The notes below the pieces were generated by a model. That model was not told the DNA's origin. It ran no database searches and saw only the letters and a list, made by a program, of their open reading frames with translations. From Methanomethylovorans sp041447285 (lineage in GTDB: Archaea; Halobacteriota; Methanosarcinia; Methanosarcinales; Methanosarcinaceae): a DNA stretch of 64,000 nt. Made by a program: the position numbers and the translations under genes. Positions within the stretch are counted from its first letter, which is position 1; the number at the start of each line of letters is the position of its first letter. Positions 53,012 through 61,820 of the stretch are shown piece after piece. The DNA is taken from the NCBI RefSeq assembly GCF_041447285.1, contig NZ_JBGMEB010000005.1, positions 62,001 to 126,000 on the forward strand, in the 5' to 3' direction.

Positions 53012-54526
53012 TTAGGCTCCTTCATATCCTAGTTCTTTGGCTTTAGCATAACATGAAGCTGCTTCGGTATATTTTCCAGCTTGGTCAAGAGCTATGCCTT
53101 TATTATACCAGGCTAAAGCGTAATTCGGATTAATTTCAATAGCTTTGTCATATGCTTGTATAGCCGAGTCAGTTTGTCCCATCTCTCTTAGTGCATTTCC
53201 TTTGCTATACCATGCATCGAAATGTTGAGGATTTATTTCTATAACCTTCTCAAACACTTGATTTGCTTCGTCATATTCTTCCATTTCATACAGTGCATAT
53301 CCTTTGTGCATCCGGATTGAGGTACTTTGAGAATTGATCTCTATAGCCTTATCATATGCTGCTATTGCTTCATCGTATTCGCCCATTCTACGGAGTGCAG
53401 TGCCTTTCCTATCCCATACTTCAGCATCTTCTGGTTCTAATTCAATGGCTTTATCATATGCAATGACAGCATTTTCATATTCTGTCATTCCATAATAAGC
53501 TGTAGCTTTATTTTTCCAGGCTTCTGCATACTGAGGGTCTATCTCTGTAGCTTTATTGTAACTTTGTATTGCTTCGTCATATTCCTTCATGTCGTAGAGG
53601 CCATTTCCTTTGTAATTCCAGGCCTCAGCGTCCAGAGGATCAATTTTTGTGGCATTATTAAATGCATTGGTAGCTTCCTCAGATTTCCCCATTTTATTAA
53701 GGGCATATCCTTTGTAGCTCCATGCTTTTGCATCCTTTGGATCAATCTTTATAGCTTGGTTACATACCCGGATCGCTTCCTCAAATCTTTCCATTTGATT
53801 TAGGACATAAGCTTTGTTATCCAAAGCTTTGGTATATTGCGGATCTATTTCAATGGCTTTGTTGAAAGCTGTCAATGCTTCGTAGTAACTACCAAGTTCA
53901 CTGTATGACAAGCCTTTATAATTCCATGTTCTTGCGTCTTTTGAATTAATTTCTATTGCTCTATCAAATGCCTGAATAGCTTCTTGGTATCTGCCCATAT
54001 TAAAGAAGGTATATCCTTTATTGTACCAGGCTGTGGCAAACCGTGGCTCGAGTTCTGTGGATTTATTATATGCTTGTATGGCCTCTTCGTGTTTTCCCAA
54101 ATAGTAAAGTGCAATACCTTTGTTATACCAAGCAAATCCATCCAAGGGCTCTATTTCTATGATTTTGTCATAGGTCTGTATTGCTTCTTCATATCTTCCT
54201 ATCTTGCGGAGTACAATCCCCTTTTCACTTAAATACTCGGCATTGTTTGGTTTAAGTTGGATGGCTTTATCAAATGCTTGTATAGCTTCTTCATTTTTTC
54301 CAATTTCAGCAAGTGCAATACCTTTGTTAAGCCAAGCTTCATCATTTTGAGGATCTAATTCAATGGATTTATTGAATGCCTGTATTGCTTCGGTGTATTT
54401 CCCGTCTTCAACAAGGTCTTTGCCCTTTTCATTCCAACTGTCTGATTCATCAGTTCCAATACATCCTGCACAGAAAACCGTAATAAATACTAGACTCAGA
54501 ATGATATATTTTTTATTCACTACCAT
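53012..54526 (-). CDS. TPR-repeat lipoprotein
   Basis: A 504-residue exported protein. After MVVNKKYIILSLVFITVF the lipobox CAGC places the mature protein on the membrane's outer face. The rest is about 14 tandem 34-residue tetratricopeptide repeats (for example AWYNKGIALYYLGKHEEAIQ) with consistent Trp, Gly and Ala positions. TPR arrays bind protein partners. Such lipoproteins are numerous in methanosarcinal genomes; the partner is unknown. ATG 54526 has GGAGG four bases upstream; the start 7 codons earlier has none. Confidence 0.94.
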   Translation of the reverse strand: MVVNKKYIILSLVFITVFCAGCIGTDESDSWNEKGKDLVEDGKYTEAIQAFNKSIELDPQNDEAWLNKGIALAEIGKNEEAIQAFDKAIQLKPNNAEYLSEKGIVLRKIGRYEEAIQTYDKIIEIEPLDGFAWYNKGIALYYLGKHEEAIQAYNKSTELEPRFATAWYNKGYTFFNMGRYQEAIQAFDRAIEINSKDARTWNYKGLSYSELGSYYEALTAFNKAIEIDPQYTKALDNKAYVLNQMERFEEAIRVCNQAIKIDPKDAKAWSYKGYALNKMGKSEEATNAFNNATKIDPLDAEAWNYKGNGLYDMKEYDEAIQSYNKATEIDPQYAEAWKNKATAYYGMTEYENAVIAYDKAIELEPEDAEVWDRKGTALRRMGEYDEAIAAYDKAIEINSQSTSIRMHKGYALYEMEEYDEANQVFEKVIEINPQHFDAWYSKGNALREMGQTDSAIQAYDKAIEINPNYALAWYNKGIALDQAGKYTEAASCYAKAKELGYEGA

Positions 54527-54736
54527 TTTTCCTCCGGTTATTGCCATTGCTTGATAAAAGGTAGAAGTTTTTTGAAATTAAGTCTTTCTATTTAGAAACA
54601 AGTTTGATAACCTAGTCTCTAACACTCTCATTATTCTCTATGTATGTACAATAACTTTGTACTACCGATATTAACTAGCAAAAATGGTATATAAATAAAT
54701 ATGTATAAATCTTGTTTTATCAATTGAGTAGATTTT

Positions 54737-55777
54737 CTATTGCTCCTTATATAGTACTGTAATCCTCCTTGTAAGGCTTCTATGTACTCTCTGTCTATAT
54801 TCATCAAATATCTTGAACCCTGCATTTTTTGCAAATTCGGTTATATCCATTTCAGAGACTACTATGGCAAGTTTACCCTTTCGAAGTAATCTGTACATTT
54901 CTCTAAAGGAACCGGCATAAAGATGATATAGTGATTCAGCTCTGATTGCTGCAGAACGTCCATAAGGAGGATCTGTAACTATAGCATCTACAGATTCATC
55001 TTTAAGGGGAACGGTACATGCATCACCTACAATGATATTGTAGTATCCTCCAAAGGACTGTAGGTTCATCTGTGCACCCGAAGCTATCATGGAACGTACT
55101 TCAATGCCTATTACTTTGGACCCTACGATTTCTCCTTCTACAAGGATGCCAGCTGTACCACAGAATGGGTCAAATAACACTTCATTGTCTTTAACTCTGG
55201 AAATGTTCACAAGTGTCCGAGCTACTCTGGGCATAAGCACACCAGGATAGAAAAAAGGTTTTTTATGGGGCAACCTCTCCTCATAAGCACTTCTGTTTAC
55301 AGATGCCACTACAGGCCCAAAGATACATTTCTCTCCTAGGATCAGTCTGAATTGGACATCTGGTGTCTTAAGGTTTGCACGAAATCCTTTTCTGAAGATC
55401 TTGCCTCCAACATGTCCCTCTATGAACTCTCTTTCAAAGTCACAATAATGCTTGATCTTCTTGGCTCGTACCACAAATGTCTGTTCTGGTGCAATATGCA
55501 TTGAATAATCAACATTTTCTGCCATTTCTAATATGTCATTTGCCGAAGTCTCACACATAGCTGCAACTCTTATTATATGGTGTGACATAGCAAGCCTCTC
55601 TGCTACATGCAGCAAGCGAGGTTCGATCTCATCGATAGTACCATTAATCCTCACAACAAGGCATTGGTCGAATATTTCATGTTCCTTGAAATCCAACCCT
55701 GCTATTTCCATGCAAGCATAAGCTTCCATGATTGGGAGTGAATCATGCTCCCCAGAAAGTTCAAAAGCGTACAGCAT
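54737..55777 (-). CDS. tRNA (guanine(10)-N2)-dimethyltransferase, Trm-G10 type
   Basis: A two-domain tRNA methyltransferase (346 aa) that uses SAM to make N2-dimethylguanosine at position 10. An N-terminal THUMP-containing part (about 1-165) binds the tRNA acceptor end. The catalytic domain has FDPFCGTAGILVEG (motif I), GDACTVPLKDESVDAIVTDP and the N-methylase DPPYGRSA. Relatives include Trm11. It is divergent from the PAPS-reductase-family gene, sharing a 135-base promoter region. Confidence 0.9.
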   Translation of the reverse strand: MLYAFELSGEHDSLPIMEAYACMEIAGLDFKEHEIFDQCLVVRINGTIDEIEPRLLHVAERLAMSHHIIRVAAMCETSANDILEMAENVDYSMHIAPEQTFVVRAKKIKHYCDFEREFIEGHVGGKIFRKGFRANLKTPDVQFRLILGEKCIFGPVVASVNRSAYEERLPHKKPFFYPGVLMPRVARTLVNISRVKDNEVLFDPFCGTAGILVEGEIVGSKVIGIEVRSMIASGAQMNLQSFGGYYNIIVGDACTVPLKDESVDAIVTDPPYGRSAAIRAESLYHLYAGSFREMYRLLRKGKLAIVVSEMDITEFAKNAGFKIFDEYRQRVHRSLTRRITVLYKEQ

Positions 55778-55912
55778 AACAGTTGCATAGAGAATCCCTT
55801 TGGTATTAAAAGGCTGCTATTAACTTTTTAATTATGTTCTTATGTGATATTTTCTTAATCTGAAATTTCTAAAGCAAAGAACTATTTACTATAACTATAT
55901 TGAAATCCCCTA

Positions 55913-57814
55913 ATGTCAAAACCCCTTTATCTTGGTGAAATGCTGCTTCACTGGTGCAGAAAATGTAATGTGCCAGTGTTGGGTAAGGAATGTGCATGTG
56001 GTAATCGTACTGAATCAGTGACAGTAACTCCTCCAGGGGATATACGTCCTGCCTTTGAATATGATATAGAACTTATTAACGCAGTTTCTCTGCAGCAGTT
56101 CAATGCTCCTCTTATATCTGACGAAAGGGTAGTGGTACTTAACAAAGCTCCTTATGATGATCGTATGGATGAGATCATTGTAGATGGTGAGGTGTTAGGA
56201 AGTATCAGGTTTGAGCTTGATTCTCTTAAATGGGTGCTTCTCCTGCGTGTGGAAGGTGCAAGACGTCTTTTCCAGAACAAATCTCTGTCTGTCATGAAAG
56301 GCTGGGTTACTCTGGAAGAAGGTGCAGTAAAGTTCATACTGGGCGGTGCTAACCTCCTGGCTCCAGGTGTGCTGGATGCAGATCCCGATATTCAGGAGAA
56401 GGATGAAGTAGTTGTTCTTAATCCCAGTGGCAAGGTAGTAGCTACCGGTCGGGCTCGTATGAATGGCAAATTAATGAGGGAACGCCCAAAGGGTGTGGCA
56501 GTAAAGATAAGGGATAAGGAAGAGCCACGTGACCTAACTGTACTGCAGGGTGGGCAAACCTGGAAAGAAGTTGTCAAAGCCAACAAAAAGTTCATGGAAG
56601 AATTCATAGGTCGCTCTCATAAGTTCATTAATAATGTCTCATCAAGTATGACTAAACCAGTGACCGTTTCGTATTCGGGTGGTAAGGACAGTCTTGCAGT
56701 GTTGCAGCTTGTAAGCGAGTGCCTTGAAGATTTTGATGTCCTTTTTGCTGACACAGGTATTGAGTTTCCGGAAACTGTTCTCAATGCTCAGGAAGTCTCT
56801 AGGTTATACGGCAAACCTCTTAGGTCCATAAGTTCAGGCAATGCTTTCTGGGAGTCAGTGGATAGTTTTGGTCCTCCAAGTGTGGAAATGCGCTGGTGCT
56901 GCAAAGTATGCAAATTAGGTCCCATTACTCAGCTTATTGAGGGGAACTATGAAGAGGGCTGTTTGACATTCATAGGGCAGCGCAAGTATGAATCGGACAC
57001 CAGGGCAAAAAGTGAAAGGGTCTGGAAGAACCCATGGGTTGGAAATCAGGTTGGTGCAGCTCCTATTCAAGATTGGACCGCTATGCATGTATGGTTATAT
57101 ATTTTCATGCATGATCTGCCTTATAATCCTCTTTACGGGAAAGGATTTGATAGGATCGGCTGCTGGCTTTGTCCTTCATGTTCTGTAGCTGATCTTCATC
57201 GCCTGCGAGAAACACATCCGGAGTTTGCTGCAAAGCTGGAAAAATATCTGATTGGATATGCTCTGAGTTCGGGGCTTTCTCAGGAATGGGTTGAACATGG
57301 GATGTGGAGGTGGAAGAAGCTGCCGCCAAGACTTCAGGAGATTGCAAAGGCAAAAGGCATTCCGACGGTTCCCAAGGTTGATGTCAATAACAAACTGGAG
57401 TTTACAGTAACATCTGGTTATCGCCCTTGTAAGCAGGGAGGTGTATCTGCAGAAGGCAGTTTTGGTAAACCTATAGATCTTGAAAAAATAGAGACTTCAA
57501 GGATGCTTGAAGCCGTAGGCAGGGTAGCATTCATGGAGGGTGTTGCTTCTATATTTCAGGGAGAGGACAGTGCCCAGGTATTTGCTTCCGGTACAGTAAC
57601 AGCTCGCAGCGATACTGAAAAGCAGGTCCGTCAACTGATAGAGTCTGTAGAGTTATCTATACAAAGGGCTCTCCACTGTAGCGGCTGCGGTGTTTGCATA
57701 GGTAAATGTCCACATGATGTGATCACGATAAAGAATGGCATCGCTTTAATTGGTGATAAGTGTGTGCACTGCGGAAAATGTATAAAGGTCTGTCCGGTAG
57801 TGAAATTTGGTTAA
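55913..57814 (+). CDS. PAPS-reductase-family Fe-S protein with zinc ribbon, PUA and ferredoxin domains
   Basis: A 633-residue multidomain protein. It has a zinc ribbon (Cys15, 18, 27, 29), a PUA-like region (about 100-200) and a PP-loop ATPase/PAPS-reductase domain with SYSGGKDS (253-260). Cys329, Cys330, Cys333, Cys417, Cys420 and Cys423 could hold an Fe-S cluster, as in APS/PAPS reductases. The C-terminal ferredoxin domain has two clusters (from Cys589 and Cys617). It may reduce sulfonucleotides or carry sulfur for tRNA thiolation. The zinc ribbon and PUA point to RNA, the cysteine pattern to sulfur reduction. I cannot decide between them. Ferredoxin-type clusters suggest an internal electron path. 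Confidence 0.85.
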   Translation: MSKPLYLGEMLLHWCRKCNVPVLGKECACGNRTESVTVTPPGDIRPAFEYDIELINAVSLQQFNAPLISDERVVVLNKAPYDDRMDEIIVDGEVLGSIRFELDSLKWVLLLRVEGARRLFQNKSLSVMKGWVTLEEGAVKFILGGANLLAPGVLDADPDIQEKDEVVVLNPSGKVVATGRARMNGKLMRERPKGVAVKIRDKEEPRDLTVLQGGQTWKEVVKANKKFMEEFIGRSHKFINNVSSSMTKPVTVSYSGGKDSLAVLQLVSECLEDFDVLFADTGIEFPETVLNAQEVSRLYGKPLRSISSGNAFWESVDSFGPPSVEMRWCCKVCKLGPITQLIEGNYEEGCLTFIGQRKYESDTRAKSERVWKNPWVGNQVGAAPIQDWTAMHVWLYIFMHDLPYNPLYGKGFDRIGCWLCPSCSVADLHRLRETHPEFAAKLEKYLIGYALSSGLSQEWVEHGMWRWKKLPPRLQEIAKAKGIPTVPKVDVNNKLEFTVTSGYRPCKQGGVSAEGSFGKPIDLEKIETSRMLEAVGRVAFMEGVASIFQGEDSAQVFASGTVTARSDTEKQVRQLIESVELSIQRALHCSGCGVCIGKCPHDVITIKNGIALIGDKCVHCGKCIKVCPVVKFG

Positions 57815-57895
57815 GCTCAAGTAATTTCCATTTTCTCCTTTTTTCTCAACCATAACATTTATACATGATATACGCTAACCTTTGACGGTGATTTT

Positions 57896-59512
57896 TTGGT
57901 AAAAAGGGCACTGCTAAGCGTTTCTGACAAGGCTGGAATTGTAGAGTTTGCTCGAGGGCTTGCAGCCCTTGGTGTGGAATTGATCTCCACAGGTGGCACT
58001 GCACGGATTTTACGCGATTCAGGAATAGAAGTGAAGGATGTTTCTGATGTCACGGGTTTTCCTGAGATGATGGATGGCAGGGTCAAAACATTACATCCCA
58101 AGATACATGGTGCTATATTGTGCAACAGGCACAACCCAGGTCATATAGAGCAGGCACATGATGCAGGAATCGAGCTTATTGATCTTGTAGCTGTAAACCT
58201 ATATCCTTTTGAGATCACAGTGGTAAAAGAAGGGGTTTTGCTAGAGGAGGCCATTGAGAATATTGATATTGGTGGTCCTACTCTATTGCGCGCTGCAGCT
58301 AAAAACTTCAACTCTGTAACTGTTGTGTGTGATCCGAACGATTATGGTCATGTTCTTAAAGAGATCAGGTCGACAGGAGTAGTTTCAGACAAACTGCGTA
58401 AACAACTTGCTGTGAAGGCTTTCAGGCACACTGCAGGTTATGATGCAACTATTGATACATATCTGAGCAAGGAATTAGCTTCTGAAGAGGTCATACACCT
58501 TAACTTTACTGGCGGTATGGAACTGCGTTATGGCGAGAACTGGCATCAAAAAGCTAAGTTCTTCAAGGAACCAGGTGTAAAAGGGCCATCTCTTGCCAAT
58601 GCCAGGCAATTGCATGGAAAGGAACTATCCTATAACAATTACGTAGATGCCGATAACGCATTGCTGACCATAAAAGATCTTCATGCTGAAAAACCCGCAG
58701 TAGTAATTGTGAAGCATAATAATCCATGTGGACTTGCTACAGGTGACACTCTTCTACAAGCTCTGAGTGCGGCATGGGATGGAGATCCTATCTCTGCATA
58801 TGGAAGCATTGTATGTAGTAACAAAGTATTTGATCTGCAATCAGCAAAGTTCCTGGAAGGCAAGTTCGTTGAAATAATCCTGTCCCCAGGTTTTGATCAT
58901 GATGCTCTTGAATATCTCAAGAAAAAGAGTTCCAATCTAAGATTGCTTGAACTTCCTCAGTTAAATGATGCATTTGATGTTGATCATACTTATAAATATG
59001 TAGTTGGTGGTTTGTTAAAACAGTCACGAGATGTGGGTCTGTATGAGAAATGGGACTGTGTAACAGAAAAACCGTTCCCAGAATCTATGCGCTCTCTTTC
59101 CGAGTTTTGTATAAGTGCTTGTAAGAGCACAAAATCAAACTCTATTACTCTCGCTTATGAGTACCAGAAGGGCTGTTACATGATGCTTGCCATGGGTGCA
59201 GGTCAACCCAATAGGGTAGATTCAATCAGAAAACTTGCTGCTACTAAGGCAAGGGAGAACCTGAAGGTAATATATGATAGGGAAAGTCCGATAGTAGATT
59301 TTGATGAATATTGTAGGAATGTACTCTCAAAATGTGTAATGGCTTCAGATGCATTTTTCCCATTTGATGACAGCATTGTTCATGCTGCTGAGAATGGTAT
59401 AATGTATGTAGTCTCTCCTGGAGGTTCTATCCGGGACGCTGAAGTCATAAGCACTGCAAATAAAATGGGAGTTTCTTTGGTATTCACCGGTATGCGCCAC
59501 TTCTTACATTGA
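57896..59512 (+). CDS. purH: Bifunctional IMP cyclohydrolase/AICAR transformylase
   Basis: Completes purine synthesis. The C-terminal domain formylates AICAR using a folate-type donor and the N-terminal domain closes IMP. The N-terminus RALLSVSDKAGIVEFA and ISTGGTARIL mark the cyclohydrolase; VIVKHNNPCGLATG contains the transformylase Lys-His pair. The 538 residues are full length. Translation starts at TTG 57896 with GGTGA just upstream, an uncommon start. With purP in the same window the organism has two formylation options; the folate dependence of this enzyme in a tetrahydrosarcinapterin user is an open point. Confidence 0.95.
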   Translation: MVKRALLSVSDKAGIVEFARGLAALGVELISTGGTARILRDSGIEVKDVSDVTGFPEMMDGRVKTLHPKIHGAILCNRHNPGHIEQAHDAGIELIDLVAVNLYPFEITVVKEGVLLEEAIENIDIGGPTLLRAAAKNFNSVTVVCDPNDYGHVLKEIRSTGVVSDKLRKQLAVKAFRHTAGYDATIDTYLSKELASEEVIHLNFTGGMELRYGENWHQKAKFFKEPGVKGPSLANARQLHGKELSYNNYVDADNALLTIKDLHAEKPAVVIVKHNNPCGLATGDTLLQALSAAWDGDPISAYGSIVCSNKVFDLQSAKFLEGKFVEIILSPGFDHDALEYLKKKSSNLRLLELPQLNDAFDVDHTYKYVVGGLLKQSRDVGLYEKWDCVTEKPFPESMRSLSEFCISACKSTKSNSITLAYEYQKGCYMMLAMGAGQPNRVDSIRKLAATKARENLKVIYDRESPIVDFDEYCRNVLSKCVMASDAFFPFDDSIVHAAENGIMYVVSPGGSIRDAEVISTANKMGVSLVFTGMRHFLH

Positions 59513-59687
59513 TTCCTTTTTTTTTAAAGAGGTGACTCCGACTATTTAAAATATTCACATATGATATATTTATAACTGATATTGTTTATTGATTATATTG
59601 GTAGTATATATTTATTGAATACCTTTACATCATTGAATATATTATATCCCTAAAATTTATCTCAATGTTCAATTACGAGTGATCACT

Positions 59688-60470
59688 ATGAAATCCAAAG
59701 GTCTGTTGAGTTTGCTTACTTTCTCAGAAAAAAGAAGAGATCTCCTTCTTTTTCTTCTCGAGCAACCGTCAACTCTCACTAATATACGTAAGAAGTTCGA
59801 TGTATCTTCTCCGGAGATTGCTCCACGGATAAGGGAGATGGAGTCTGCTAATCTTATGTACAAAGACCCATCTACTAAGATGTATACACTGACGACTACT
59901 GGCAAGATAATTGCCAAGTCTTTTAGGCCATTTGTTGACATGGTAGATTTAATTGAGAAAAATGAGGATTTTTGGAATGATCATGATCTATCTGGAATAC
60001 CTGATCACCTTCTAGACAGGTTAGCAGATCTCAAAGACTGCGATTTTTATATAGACAAGCTTGAGAATGTTTATACTTCTCATAAATCATTTCTTGAAAC
60101 AATTGAACAATCCCATACTATCAAAGGTGTGTCTCCTGTTTTCTTCTCGACGTACCCTCAATTTTTCAAGCATCTTGCGGAAAAGGATGTTCCTACTTCT
60201 CTTCTACTTACAGATAGTATTTATGAAGTGGTCAAAACTGACTATGCAGAAGATTTGAAAACATTTAACGATGGGAAATTTACTGATCTATATTTGATTG
60301 ATGGTGCAAAGGTAGCTTTTGTGGTGACAGATGTTTTCTTTTCGATGTCTCTGTTCTTTAAATCGGGAAATTACGACCCTCGCACAGACCTCATTTGCTT
60401 TGACAAAAAAGGTATTCAATGGGGAAATGATTTATTCGATTATTATTTTGCACAAGCAAAAAAAATATAA
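59688..60470 (+). CDS. Winged-helix regulator with FilR1 (DUF1724) domain
   Basis: A 260-residue DNA-binding protein. Residues about 10-85 form a winged helix (RRDLLLFLLEQPSTLTNIRK). The C-terminal half (about 130-255, VSPVFFSTYPQFF, GAKVAFVVTDVFFSMSLFF, and TDLICFDKKGIQWGNDLF at the end) is the FilR1 domain. FilR1-type proteins of methanogens include regulators of methyltransferase genes and filament formation. Target genes are unknown; no methyltransferase genes lie here. The ATG at 59688 follows a GTGAT Shine-Dalgarno-like motif. A GTG three codons before is an alternative. Confidence 0.88.
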   Translation: MKSKGLLSLLTFSEKRRDLLLFLLEQPSTLTNIRKKFDVSSPEIAPRIREMESANLMYKDPSTKMYTLTTTGKIIAKSFRPFVDMVDLIEKNEDFWNDHDLSGIPDHLLDRLADLKDCDFYIDKLENVYTSHKSFLETIEQSHTIKGVSPVFFSTYPQFFKHLAEKDVPTSLLLTDSIYEVVKTDYAEDLKTFNDGKFTDLYLIDGAKVAFVVTDVFFSMSLFFKSGNYDPRTDLICFDKKGIQWGNDLFDYYFAQAKKI

Positions 60471-60478
60471 AGCTCTAT

Positions 60479-61399
60479 TTATATCAAAGTTGCAACTGCT
60501 GCTCTTAGATATATGATAGATGCTGCTTCCCCATCAACTAAAAATAGTCTCTCTATTTTCCCCAGTGGGGTTTCATTTTCTCTATTTTTTGTTAATCTAA
60601 ATATATAGATTAATCCTATGATTAAACTGTAGATTACTACTACAGGTTCGAATGCTAGTAAATGCATTATTATAGCGCTTATCAGCAATAAGTGAGATCC
60701 AATATGCAGGGTTAACAGTAATCTTCGAGTATTCTTTTCTCCAAGGCTTACGGGTAATGTTTTGATGCCTGCCATGAGGTCTCCTTTTACATCCTTAAAG
60801 TCATATATAGTCGAGTTTATGAAGAGTTTGGATCCATAATAAAAGAATACTAATAACACTGGCAGAATACTTTCAAGCCCCACTCCGGCAATGCTTGCAA
60901 TGAAAGTGCCCCATGTGATCCCGACTACAAGATTCTTTACTCCTAAACCACCTTTTAACTTAAGCTTAATTCTCCCTATATTGAGTCCTTTGCTGTACAG
61001 ATATCCAGCTACAAGCGGCATCAAGGCTATTAGCAGTAAACCACTTGAATTGAGGATATAACATCCAACAATAAATGTAATCAAACAGACAAATAGAGCT
61101 AACTTTTTGTTTGCTCCTTTGAGTTCTGATCTGTTGATAGCATCTTCAGCTGGTTCGAGTGCACGGTCAAGAGTATATACTGCATATACAATAAGCCCTC
61201 CAGCTAAACAGTTCAGGATATTCATAGTTCCAAGCAGCAGTAATGATGCAATGTATATGCGTAATGCTCCTGATAACGATACCAGCACAGAACTATTTAG
61301 AAGGTTTATTGTAGGAAAAAGATTTTTATATAGGTCTGTGCTTAAAATTATCTTGCTAATATAGTTGTGATTTAGATTGTTGTTTGCGTTCATACGCAA
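60479..61399 (-). CDS. UbiA-type prenyltransferase family protein, divergent
   Basis: A membrane protein of 306 residues with about eight helices, placed in the UbiA superfamily. The second aspartate-rich motif is seen as INSTIYDFKDVKGD (about residues 190-205). The first (normally NDxxDxxxD) is present only as YTLDRALEPAED, so binding of the prenyl diphosphate may be altered. Relatives make archaeal lipids, menaquinone-like or heme-A-type products. Methanophenazine synthesis is a possible role in this clade, but that is a guess. It converges on the FilR1 gene, the two stops being 8 bases apart. Confidence 0.78.
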   Translation of the reverse strand: MRMNANNNLNHNYISKIILSTDLYKNLFPTINLLNSSVLVSLSGALRIYIASLLLLGTMNILNCLAGGLIVYAVYTLDRALEPAEDAINRSELKGANKKLALFVCLITFIVGCYILNSSGLLLIALMPLVAGYLYSKGLNIGRIKLKLKGGLGVKNLVVGITWGTFIASIAGVGLESILPVLLVFFYYGSKLFINSTIYDFKDVKGDLMAGIKTLPVSLGEKNTRRLLLTLHIGSHLLLISAIIMHLLAFEPVVVIYSLIIGLIYIFRLTKNRENETPLGKIERLFLVDGEAASIIYLRAAVATLI

Positions 61400-61529
61400 T
61401 TTAGTTTTACTTAGGTATCCTTATTAGTAACTCAATATAATCATATATGTATGGTTTACTTTGTAATTTGCGACTACTGCTAAGGGATTTTCAACTCTTT
61501 GTATTTATATATCCACTGACTTTCTAAAT

Positions 61530-61678
61530 GGCATTTTTATCTTCTTTATTATATGGTACAAATTCTCTTTAATACCCTATGTCCGCTTTTGCATAAAAAA
61601 AGTGATATAAGTACTCGGTTTAGTAATTATTAGTTGCATTCATCTCAAGTAAAGTTTACTTGTTTTGTTTGTTTTTAA
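61530..61678 (+). ncRNA. Candidate small RNA upstream of gpmI
   Basis: This is proposed only from a TATA-like box at about 61500-61511 and a terminator-type palindrome plus T-run at 61646-61678. No conserved fold is recognised, and boundaries are approximate. Confidence 0.2.
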
Positions 61679-61789
61679 AAAAAGCTGACTTGTATCTTCT
61701 GCTTCTTGTAAACATTGTTCATCTAATTGTACTTCAACATGGGTCCTATTATACTTCTCATTTTGTACAACTTTTTACTATGGCAGCTT

Positions 61790-61805
61790 ATTAATATATA
61801 TTAAT
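61790..61805 (+). promoter_or_regulatory. Palindromic TATA box of gpmI
   Basis: ATTAATATATATTAAT is a 16-base perfect palindrome centred about 24 bases before the gpmI ATG, so the mRNA is probably leaderless. Confidence 0.5.
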
Positions 61806-61820
61806 GACATTTACGTAAGC

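Larger units (their letters stand above)
61400..61820. other. AT-rich divergent intergenic region with possible small RNA
   Basis: The 421 bases between ubiA-like and gpmI genes hold no protein frame of merit. A TATA-like TGTATTTATATATC lies near 61500. It is followed, at 61646-61662, by a perfect 17-base palindrome (CAAGTAAA-G-TTTACTTG) and TTTTGTTTGTTTTT, a terminator layout. Together they could define a small RNA of about 130-150 bases. Confidence 0.3.

Noticed and set aside
54631..54834. Minus-strand 67-codon frame near the Trm-G10 gene end
   Set aside because: It overlaps the conserved methyltransferase C-terminus in another frame and has a Tyr/Ile-rich shadow composition.
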